DNA from: CAZNUM01 sp046861615
Lineage (GTDB): Bacteria; Fidelibacterota; Marinisomatia; Marinisomatales; TCS55
Assembly (NCBI GenBank): GCA_046861615.1
Contig: JBHHUS010000010.1
Location: forward strand, 1-41,743
Direction: 5' to 3'
DNA: 41,743 bases
The notes under the pieces are model-generated. The model saw nothing but the letters and a program-made list of their open reading frames with translations. It was not told where the DNA came from and did not search any database. The translations under genes were made by a program, and so were the position numbers. Shown here piece by piece: positions 35,392 to 41,743 of this stretch (positions are counted from its first letter, which is position 1; each line of letters begins with the position of its first letter).

Positions 35392-36707
35392 TAGGAGAGC
35401 AGGGGCTTTAATATGTCGTTCAGCGTCGGGCGGCCGATTTCCTGTAAATCGTAGGTAACCCGAACTGATGGTTGCCTGATCTGAATGACCCGCCGCAGGT
35501 CGATGGGCGTACCAATGATAACAGCATCGCATTCCGTTTTGGCAATGGTGGCCTCCAGATCTTTCATCTGCTGTTCACCGTACCCCATGGCCGGTAAAAG
35601 TAAACCGATGTCCGGGTATTTTTCGAAGGTCTCGGTAATGGATGCAATTGTATAAGGGCGGGGGTCCACCAGGTCGGCGGCGCCATATTTCTCCGCTGCC
35701 ACTACGGCGGCACCGTACTGCATTTCACCGTGGGTCAGGGTCGGCCCGTCTTCCACAGCCAACACTTTTTTACCTTCAATAATAGAGGGATCTTCAACCG
35801 CGATCGGACTGGCTGCTTCTATGATGGTGGCTCCGGGATTAGCTTCCCGGACATTCCAGCGGACTTCATCCACTGCTTCGCCATCGGCCGTGTCAATTTT
35901 GTTAATGATAACTGCATCTGCTAACAGCAGGTTGGTCTCACCAGGGTAATAGGTGGTTTCGTGCCCCGGACGGTGCGGGTCCACCACTGTAATAAAAATA
36001 TCGGGTTTGTAAAATGGCATATCATTATTCCCGCCGTCCCAGAGGATCACATCAGCTTCTTTTTCCGCCTCCCGCAGAATGGCCTCGTAATCCACACCGG
36101 CATAAACGATCGTACCCGCATTGATATGGGGCTCATATTCCTCCATTTCTTCAATTGTGCAGTCGTGTTTTTTCAGATCTTCGATGGATGCGAACCGCTG
36201 GACGGCCTGGGCCGCTAGATCACCATAGGGCATGGGGTGTCGAATAGCCGCCACCTGTTTACCGGCGGCTTTCAGGATTTCTGCCACTCGCCTGGTGGTC
36301 TGACTCTTACCACAGCCGGTACGAATAGCACAGACGGCTACTACCGGTTTGGAGGAACTTAACATTGTTTTAGCGCCTCCTAATAACTTGAAATGAACCC
36401 CGGCAGCCAGTACCCGGGAGGCGTGGTGCATGACTTTTTCGTGGGAAATGTCTGAATAGGAAAATACTACTTCCTCGATGTCGTTTTTTTGGATTAATGT
36501 TTCCAGTTCACCCTCATCGAAAATGGGGATACCGTCGGGGTAAAGATTCCCCGCCAACTCCGCGGGGTAGATTCGGCCTTCAATGTTGGGGATTTGCGTA
36601 GCGGTGAAAGCCACGACTTCATAAGCGGGATTATTGCGGTAAACAACGTTAAAATTATGAAAATCGCGCCCCGCCGCGCCCATGATAATGGTTTTAATTC
36701 TGCTCAT
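35391..36707 (-). CDS. COG2403 P-loop protein (cyclic 2,3-diphosphoglycerate synthetase-like)
   Basis: A 438-residue protein of the COG2403 group, named after the archaeal cyclic 2,3-diphosphoglycerate synthetase but of unknown function in bacteria. A Rossmann-like N-terminus carries GAAGRDFHNFN (10-20). The middle has a P-loop-like IRTGCGKSQ (129-137, K134), an acidic strand ILWDGGNNDMPF (221-232) and INKID (268-272), as in G-protein-like NTPases. The C-terminus ends near DILKPLLS. AAGGA precedes the ATG. Its TAG stop overlaps the GTG start of carbamate kinase, so the two are made together. A role with carbamoyl phosphate or carbamate is inference from this coupling; synthesis of cyclic diphosphoglycerate is the alternative. 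Confidence 0.82.
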   Translation of the reverse strand: MSRIKTIIMGAAGRDFHNFNVVYRNNPAYEVVAFTATQIPNIEGRIYPAELAGNLYPDGIPIFDEGELETLIQKNDIEEVVFSYSDISHEKVMHHASRVLAAGVHFKLLGGAKTMLSSSKPVVAVCAIRTGCGKSQTTRRVAEILKAAGKQVAAIRHPMPYGDLAAQAVQRFASIEDLKKHDCTIEEMEEYEPHINAGTIVYAGVDYEAILREAEKEADVILWDGGNNDMPFYKPDIFITVVDPHRPGHETTYYPGETNLLLADAVIINKIDTADGEAVDEVRWNVREANPGATIIEAASPIAVEDPSIIEGKKVLAVEDGPTLTHGEMQYGAAVVAAEKYGAADLVDPRPYTIASITETFEKYPDIGLLLPAMGYGEQQMKDLEATIAKTECDAVIIGTPIDLRRVIQIRQPSVRVTYDLQEIGRPTLNDILKPLLS

Positions 36708-36771
36708 GAATTTTTCCTTCTGCTTTAAGTTTCTTCCAGGTTTAAATTAATTAATTGAGTTTCGAAATCGC

Positions 36772-38406
36772 TTATTTATCCTTCATGAAGGGATAGCGGT
36801 AATCTTTAGGTGGATCAAAGGTTTCCTTGATTGTCCGTTGCGAGACCCACCGTACCAGATTGAACAGGGAACCGGCTTTGTCATTGGTTCCCGAAGCCCG
36901 ACTGCCGCCGAAGGGTTGCTGGCCTACCACGGCACCAGTGGGTTTATCGTTGATGTAAAAATTACCGGCGGAATGGGTTAAAGCCAGGGAGGCTTCCTGA
37001 ATTGCCTGGCGGTCTTGGGCAAAAACACAACCAGTCAGGGCGTAGGGAGAAGTTGCATCTACCAGCTTTAAAGTTTCAATCCACTCTTTTGGATCGTAAA
37101 TGTAAATTGTCACTACCGGCCCAAAGATTTCCTCCTCCATGGTTTTAAAATAGGGATTGGTGGTTAAAATAATTGTCGGTTCAATGAAATAACCGTTGGA
37201 ATCATCGCCGGTACCGCCGGTAATGATTTCAGCCTCTTGGGACTCCCTGACATACTGGACATAAGACATAATGGAATTATATGCCGCCCGGTCGATTACT
37301 GCATTCATGAAATTGGAAAAATCCTCCACCGGTCCAATTTGGATTGATTTCACTTCCTGAATCAGCCTCTGTTTCAAATTCGGCCAGATGGTATCGGGAA
37401 TGTAAGCCCGGGAGAGGGCGGAACATTTCTGTCCCTGATATTCAAAAGCTCCCCGTACGATGGCAGTGGCCAAGCCCTCCAGATCGGCGGATTCATGGGC
37501 AATGCAGAAATCTTTTCCGCCGGTTTCACCGACAATCCGGGGGTAGGTTTTGTAGTTCTGAATATTATTACCAATGGTCTTCCACATATTTTGAAACACG
37601 GTGGTAGAGCCTGTGAAATGAACGCCCGCCAGGTTTTCATTTTCCATGACCATTGGTCCCACCTTGGAACCGGCACCGGGAATAAAATTAATCACGCCAT
37701 CGGGCAAACCGGCCGCTTTGAATAATTGCATCAGGAAATAGGCGCTGAATACCGCTGTGGAAGCCGGTTTCCATAGAACCACATTCCCCATGAGGGCCGG
37801 CGCCGTGGGCAGATTACCGGCGATGGAAGTGAAGTTGAATGGAGTAACCGCGAAAATAAATCCTTCCAAAGGCCGGTGTTCCACCTGATTCCATACTCCT
37901 GCCGGGGAATAGGTAGGCTGCATAGCGTATAAGTCCTGGGCGTACCAGGCGTTGAAATTGAAAAAATCAATCAATTCACAGGCCGAGTCAATCTCTGCCT
38001 GGTAGGCATTTTTACTCTGGCATAGCATGGTGGCAGCGTTCAGAGTCTGGCGGAATGGTCCTTTCAGCAGGGTTGCCATTTTAAGAAATACTGCTGATCT
38101 GGTTTCCCAGGGTGTTTTGGACCAGGTTTGCCAGGCCTCATCAGCGGTTTCAATAGCCTGTTGAATTTCCGCTTCCCCGGCCTGGTGAAAATGTCCCAGT
38201 AAGTGCCTGTGGTTGTGGGGCGCCCGGATTTCACTACGGTTTTCCGTTTTCACTTCCTTCCCCCCAATGATGAGCGGTATTTCAAGCGGCTGTGATTTCA
38301 GCTCCTCCAGGCGTTCCTTCAGCAATTTCCTTTCCGCCGTTCCCGGGGCATAGGAACGAACCGTTTCATTGACTGGTTTTGGAACAACAACACTGGCATT
38401 CGGCAT
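36772..38406 (-). CDS. pruA: L-glutamate gamma-semialdehyde (P5C) dehydrogenase
   Basis: Oxidises glutamate gamma-semialdehyde (from proline, ornithine or arginine) to glutamate with NAD. The 544-residue aldehyde dehydrogenase has the catalytic C328 (QGQKCSALSR), E294 (VGETGGKDF) and N191 (TPFNFTSIAGN), and the P5C-dehydrogenase-type N-terminus and C-terminus. It is monofunctional, with no PRODH domain. The start is supported by GAGG shortly before the ATG. Placed before COG2403-arcC-sucCD, it suggests amino-acid breakdown feeding the TCA cycle. Confidence 0.94.
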   Translation of the reverse strand: MPNASVVVPKPVNETVRSYAPGTAERKLLKERLEELKSQPLEIPLIIGGKEVKTENRSEIRAPHNHRHLLGHFHQAGEAEIQQAIETADEAWQTWSKTPWETRSAVFLKMATLLKGPFRQTLNAATMLCQSKNAYQAEIDSACELIDFFNFNAWYAQDLYAMQPTYSPAGVWNQVEHRPLEGFIFAVTPFNFTSIAGNLPTAPALMGNVVLWKPASTAVFSAYFLMQLFKAAGLPDGVINFIPGAGSKVGPMVMENENLAGVHFTGSTTVFQNMWKTIGNNIQNYKTYPRIVGETGGKDFCIAHESADLEGLATAIVRGAFEYQGQKCSALSRAYIPDTIWPNLKQRLIQEVKSIQIGPVEDFSNFMNAVIDRAAYNSIMSYVQYVRESQEAEIITGGTGDDSNGYFIEPTIILTTNPYFKTMEEEIFGPVVTIYIYDPKEWIETLKLVDATSPYALTGCVFAQDRQAIQEASLALTHSAGNFYINDKPTGAVVGQQPFGGSRASGTNDKAGSLFNLVRWVSQRTIKETFDPPKDYRYPFMKDK

Positions 38407-38537
38407 GGCCTACCTCATTAATAGATAAATGGATTATTGAATTCAAATTAAGCCTGGGAATTTACCGGAAGGAGGTCATGGGTATCAAGGAGTTGCACAC
38501 CCGGCTGGTGACTGGTTTCAGGAGGGTCAGGATTTTG

Positions 38538-39497
38538 TCAGTGGATCTGGTCCAACAGTCGGAACATTTCTTCATGATTAGCAGCGGTCGTCAGTTGTTG
38601 CCGAAGGGTAGCGGCGCCGGGAAATTCCTTAATATACCAGCCAAAATGTTTCCGCATCAGATTAGTACCAACCCGCTCCCCGTGCCACTCCAACATCAAA
38701 TGAAAATGCCTTCGGCACATGTCCACCCGCGCTTGTATTGTAGGCTCTGGTGGCTTCGGTTCGTCTTTTAAGATCGCCCCCGCTGCCCGGAAGAACCAGG
38801 GATTTCCCAGAGCTGCCCGGCCCACCATGACAGCGTCGCAACCGGTGGTAGCAAACATTCTCTGCAGGTCCTCTACATTCCGGATGTCTCCATTACCGAT
38901 GACCGGGATGGTAACTGTTTCTTTAAGAATTCTGATCAAGTTCCAGTCAGCCTGATTATGGTACCCGTCGGTGGTAGTCCTGGGATGGAGGGTAATGGCC
39001 TGAATGCCGCACTTTTCCAGCAGGGGACCCGCTTCGGGAATGACCAGCATGGATTGGCTCCACCCGGCTCGCATTTTAACTGTCACCGGCAATTCGGGTA
39101 CCGCCTCCACCACTGCGGTAGTAATTTCCTCCATCAGGATCAGGTCCCGGAGGGCCGCCGAGCCGGCACCCCGTTTAGTAATCTTGGGCACCGGGCAACC
39201 ATAATTAATATCCAGTATATCCGGCTGGAACTTTTCCGCCACCATTTGGGCTGCCCGGGCCATGACCGCCGGTGAATCCCCAAAAATCTGAATTCCTATG
39301 GGCCGCTCCTCAGGAGTGAATTTGATCATTTCCCAGGTTTTGGCATTTTCCCGGATAATTCCGTGGGCGGAGACAAATTCAGAATAGACGACCCCGGCGC
39401 CCTGCTCCCGGCAAAGGACCCGGAAGGGGTAATCAGTGACCCCCGCCATGGGGGCTAAGAAAACCGGTATGTCGATTAATAGGTTCCCAATTTTCAT
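38538..39497 (-). CDS. dusB: tRNA-dihydrouridine synthase (DusB-like)
   Basis: Flavin enzyme that reduces uridines in the D-loop of tRNA. With ATG at 39497, preceded by GAAGGA, the product has 319 residues; the frame-open start at 39599 adds 34 unlikely residues. Motifs: PVFLAPMAGVTDYPFR (11-26), NYGCPVPK (98-105) with catalytic C101, KMRAGW and GNGDI, with VGRAALGNPW near the FMN phosphate site. The best fit is the DusB subfamily. It heads the eighteen-gene minus-strand run; a 131-base gap separates it from pruA. Confidence 0.93.
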   Translation of the reverse strand: MKIGNLLIDIPVFLAPMAGVTDYPFRVLCREQGAGVVYSEFVSAHGIIRENAKTWEMIKFTPEERPIGIQIFGDSPAVMARAAQMVAEKFQPDILDINYGCPVPKITKRGAGSAALRDLILMEEITTAVVEAVPELPVTVKMRAGWSQSMLVIPEAGPLLEKCGIQAITLHPRTTTDGYHNQADWNLIRILKETVTIPVIGNGDIRNVEDLQRMFATTGCDAVMVGRAALGNPWFFRAAGAILKDEPKPPEPTIQARVDMCRRHFHLMLEWHGERVGTNLMRKHFGWYIKEFPGAATLRQQLTTAANHEEMFRLLDQIH

Positions 39498-39634
39498 GAA
39501 TGAAAAATCCTTCAACTGTTCATTGTGATCCCTGTCACTTGTCTGAGGGAATTTATTGATTTCACGCCAATTTTTTACTAAACTCATTAGAACCAGCACT
39601 GGTTTAAAATCTAGTTGTTTTTCTGAAGTTAAAA

Positions 39635-39642
39635 AAGGAGGG
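39635..39642 (+). promoter_or_regulatory. Shine-Dalgarno that decides an ATT start
   Basis: AAGGAGGG lies eight bases before the ATT at 39651. It is one of the strongest ribosome binding sequences in the window. The reading frame has a TAA at 39630-39632 and no ATG, GTG or TTG before 39822, so this site points to ATT (or a sequence error in an ATG) as the start. Confidence 0.7.
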
Positions 39643-39650
39643 CACAGAGG

Positions 39651-41060
39651 ATTTTAAAGCCCCGTATAATTAATATACTGATCGGGGGATCTATTTTACT
39701 TGGTCAAGCTACGCACGTACCCACCGTCGCCGTCCTTGATTTTGAAGCCCGGGGAATCCCTTCTTATGAAGCGGAGACCTTAACCGAGCGCCTGCGTTCA
39801 GAGATTGCCACTACCGATGCCGTGCAACTGATTGAACGTAAGATGCTGGAGAAGATATTAGCGGAGCAGGGTCTCCAGCAGTCCGGCTGCACCACTGCGG
39901 AGTGTGCCGCTGAAGTGGGGCAACTGTTAGGGGCGGAATACATGATCAGCGGCGCCATCGGTAAGTTAGGGAAGTCTTATACGGTGGATGCCAAGATGTT
40001 TTCGGTGACTACAGGGGCCATGGAACGAACCAAGAGTATTTCCTATGATGGGGCTATTGACGGGCTATTGATCGAGATGGAGATCTTAGCCTGGGAGATT
40101 GTTGGTTTAAAAGCGCCCCAGCGCCTGCTGCTGAAACGGCAGGGAGGTGAGAGTAAAGAAAAACCCACAGTAGCAGTATTGGACTTTGAAGCCCGGGGGA
40201 TCAGTCTTTTGGAAGCCCAGACGCTGACCGACCGTTTTTCTTCCGAGATCAGTAATACCCAGGCTGCCACCCTGGTTCAACGCCGGGCCATGAATGAGAT
40301 CTTGACCGAGCAGGGTATGAAAACGGGGGACTGCACCAGTGATGAATGTGCGGCGGAGATCGGGGCGTTGTTAGGGGTAAAGTATATGATCAATGGCGCC
40401 ATTGGTAAAGTGGGTGATACCTACACCATAGATGCTAAAATGTTTGATGTGGCTTCCGGGGCGGCGGTCAGGACCAAAACTAAGACCTACACCGGGGCGG
40501 TGGATGGGTTAATCACCGAGATTGAACTGTTAGCCTGGGAGATCATGGATTTGCAACCGCCCAAGTCTTTGTACAAGAAACGCCGGGGCGGACCGCCGAC
40601 CGCTGCAATGACACCCAAAGGTAAGACCCGCTTTGGGGCCTTGGTGCGTTCCACTTTTATTCCGGGGATGGGTCAGTTTTATTCCAACCGCCGGCTCTGG
40701 GGCTGGCTCTGGCTGACAACTGAAGTGGCGGCGGGGACGTTGGCTTACTTAGAGTACAGCAATTATCAGACGGCCTATGATGACTATAATAGTCTTATGA
40801 CCGACTACCACAACGCCACAGACCCCCAACAGATTGCTGATTTAAGAACCAAAGCCACCACTACCCACCAGGATATGATCGCGGCCAATGATCAGCTCAC
40901 GACCTTACTCTATGCTGTGGGAGGTATCTGGGTGACCAACATGGTTCATGCGCTTTTAACCGGGCCTAAACAAGTAAGCTCGCTTAACACCCCTGCCATG
41001 GAATTAGCTTATGACCAGACCTTGAAACAACCCCAGGTAAAGGTATCCTTTGCCTTTTAA
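39651..41060 (+). CDS. Secreted protein with two CsgG-like repeats and DUF5683-like C-terminus
   Basis: From ATT at 39651 the product has 469 residues: a signal peptide (KPRIINILIGGSILLGQA, 3-20), then two tandem copies of a CsgG/TolB-N-like domain (about 24-152 and 172-302). Each opens PTVAVLDFEARGI and contains a C-x4-C pair (C80/C85 and C228/C233) and an AWEI end. The copies are alignable without gaps at 148-residue spacing, so they arose by duplication. Residues about 328-436 resemble DUF5683 (STFIPGMGQFYSNRRLWGW and two hydrophobic segments). Starting at GTG 39822 would remove the signal and most of the first repeat's core strand, so it is unlikely. Role: probably an envelope-associated sensor or assembly protein; the ligand is unknown. 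Confidence 0.8.
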   Translation: MLKPRIINILIGGSILLGQATHVPTVAVLDFEARGIPSYEAETLTERLRSEIATTDAVQLIERKMLEKILAEQGLQQSGCTTAECAAEVGQLLGAEYMISGAIGKLGKSYTVDAKMFSVTTGAMERTKSISYDGAIDGLLIEMEILAWEIVGLKAPQRLLLKRQGGESKEKPTVAVLDFEARGISLLEAQTLTDRFSSEISNTQAATLVQRRAMNEILTEQGMKTGDCTSDECAAEIGALLGVKYMINGAIGKVGDTYTIDAKMFDVASGAAVRTKTKTYTGAVDGLITEIELLAWEIMDLQPPKSLYKKRRGGPPTAAMTPKGKTRFGALVRSTFIPGMGQFYSNRRLWGWLWLTTEVAAGTLAYLEYSNYQTAYDDYNSLMTDYHNATDPQQIADLRTKATTTHQDMIAANDQLTTLLYAVGGIWVTNMVHALLTGPKQVSSLNTPAMELAYDQTLKQPQVKVSFAF

Positions 41061-41081
41061 ATACAATAATAAAACCAAACC

Positions 41082-41287
41082 TGTCATTCTGATCCCCGAA
41101 AGGGTGAAGAAACCCTATTAGTACTGAACAAATGTTAATAAGATCCTGTCATTCTGAGTCCTGCCTGCCCGGTGAAATGAAACACAGCAGTTTTCCTTAC
41201 CATACCCCCAGGCAGGCGGCGAAGAATCTCTTTGTACAACTGACAACTGTAATGCGTTCCAAACGATTCTTCCCCGTCAGAATGACA
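41082..41287. repeat. Cluster of TGTCATTCTGA...GAAGAATC palindromic repeats
   Basis: Three copies of one unit lie in 206 bases. Copy A: TGTCATTCTGA at 41082-41092 and GAAGAAAC at 41106-41113, with a CCC/GGG stem between. Copy B: TGTCATTCTGA at 41147-41157 and GAAGAATC at 41221-41228, with GCCTGCC (41163-41169) matched by GGCAGGC (41211-41217). Copy C is inverted: GATTCTTC at 41265-41272 and TCAGAATGACA at 41277-41287. The pattern is REP-like; similar TGTCATTCTGA units are, from memory, common intergenic repeats in several phyla. Confidence 0.85.
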
Positions 41288-41743
41288 ACTGTGTTTATTA
41301 TTCTAAGCTTTTTATTCCTTTCCTGTGATATCCCGGAAGAGACCTATGACAATCCCCTGGACCTGGAAACCAACCAGGAGCAGGGAATTAATCCCCCGGC
41401 TTTGGTGTTTGCCCCGAATGCAGTTACCACAACCGTGGGTTCCAGTGTGAGTATTGAGGTTTATGCCCTGGAAGTAAGCAATGTAGCCGGTTCCCACATT
41501 GAGGTGAGCTATGATAAGAATAAACTGAGTCTTACCTCTGTGAGTCTGGGGACGTTCTTTGCTTCCGGTGAGGATCCGATTTTCTTTTATGAGAATGACG
41601 GGGGAACAGTGGATATCTACACCTCTTACCTGGGAACAGAGACTTCAGTCTCAGGGACTGGTACCCTGGCCTACCTGGTGTTCAGCGTCACAGCGCCGGG
41701 GCAGTCCATCTTGAGCTATAGTACTTCCTGTGAGTTGGTGGAC
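41252..41743 (+). CDS. Cohesin-domain lipoprotein, 3' end outside window
   Basis: An open frame runs from ATG 41252 to the window end (164 residues seen). The start MRSKRFFPVRMTTVF leads to a lipoprotein signal with FFLSC (C25). Residues about 50-164 look like a cohesin-type beta-sandwich: VFAPNAVTTTVGSSVSIEV, then HIEVSYDKNKLSLTSVSLG and GTLAYLVFSV. Such domains bind dockerins in cellulosomes, but free cohesin-like domains also occur in surface proteins of non-cellulolytic bacteria. The start codon region lies inside repeat copy C (residues 4-12). ATG at 41282 is an alternative start. No good ribosome site is visible for either. Confidence 0.75.
   Translation, partial: MRSKRFFPVRMTTVFIILSFLFLSCDIPEETYDNPLDLETNQEQGINPPALVFAPNAVTTTVGSSVSIEVYALEVSNVAGSHIEVSYDKNKLSLTSVSLGTFFASGEDPIFFYENDGGTVDIYTSYLGTETSVSGTGTLAYLVFSVTAPGQSILSYSTSCELVD

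Noticed and set aside
35392..35532. Longer start for carbamate kinase
   Set aside because: It lies wholly inside the COG2403 gene and adds 47 residues not found in the family; GTG 35391 gives the standard N-terminus.
38379..38771. 130-residue plus-strand ORF between pruA and dusB, with an AAGGAGGTC before an internal ATG (about 38480)
   Set aside because: Mostly antisense to dusB and pruA; the spacing of two bases from the Shine-Dalgarno to ATG is too short, and the product resembles nothing.
1..41743. CRISPR array, rRNA, tRNA or insertion sequence
   Set aside because: No regular direct-repeat array, no rRNA or tRNA-like sequence and no transposase were recognised on either strand.

Overview
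The window reads as a compact chromosomal segment of a Gram-negative bacterium, with no plasmid, prophage or CRISPR signature. Outer-membrane lipoproteins, a beta-barrel protein, an LptF/LptG-type permease, a DUF5683-like surface protein and a cohesin-type lipoprotein point to the FCB superphylum. A Marinimicrobia-like or Calditrichota-like lineage is my best guess from gene content only; no rRNA or tRNA gene is present to test it.

Layout. (1) 1-599: AT-rich left edge with a broken helix-turn-helix gene and no convincing intact gene. (2) 600-12251, plus strand: ileS with unusual signature motifs; an overlapping dksA-like/lspA/rluD/xerC-type block; pckA; a short ribosome hibernation factor; a sugar nucleotidylyltransferase; and the metK-ahcY pair of the methyl cycle, closed by a clear intrinsic terminator at 12283-12312. 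(3) 12384-16738, plus: a very large secreted lipoprotein coupled to an outer-membrane barrel. (4) 16741-17832, minus: a lone LptF/LptG permease. (5) 17974-22991, plus: murQ, phosphohexomutase, polyprenyl diphosphate synthase, phosphoglucose/phosphomannose isomerase and a bifunctional nuclease with a UVR motif. (6) 39497 down to 22995, minus: eighteen genes in one direction. Transcription order is dusB, P5C dehydrogenase, a COG2403 P-loop protein, carbamate kinase, sucC, sucD, ndk, a SPOR lipoprotein, an acidic-tailed membrane protein, then the classic yceD-rpmF-plsX-fabH-fabD-fabG-acpP-fabF-rnc fatty-acid block. (7) 39651-41743, plus: a protein with two tandem CsgG-like repeats whose only sensible start codon is ATT, a cluster of TGTCATTCTGA-type palindromic repeats, and a cohesin-like lipoprotein cut by the window end.

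How the genes work together. The long minus-strand run links amino-acid and carbamoyl-phosphate energy metabolism (P5C dehydrogenase, carbamate kinase, succinyl-CoA synthetase, Ndk) with membrane lipid synthesis. The plus-strand sugar cluster handles hexose phosphates, muropeptide sugar recycling and isoprenoids. The least explained parts are the COG2403-carbamate kinase pair (35391-36707 with 34441-35391), the giant lipoprotein/barrel pair (12384-16738) and the duplicated CsgG-like protein with its neighbours (39651-41743). Several starts were moved from the longest reading frame to a better-supported internal codon, and rpmF (59 residues) was found by eye.
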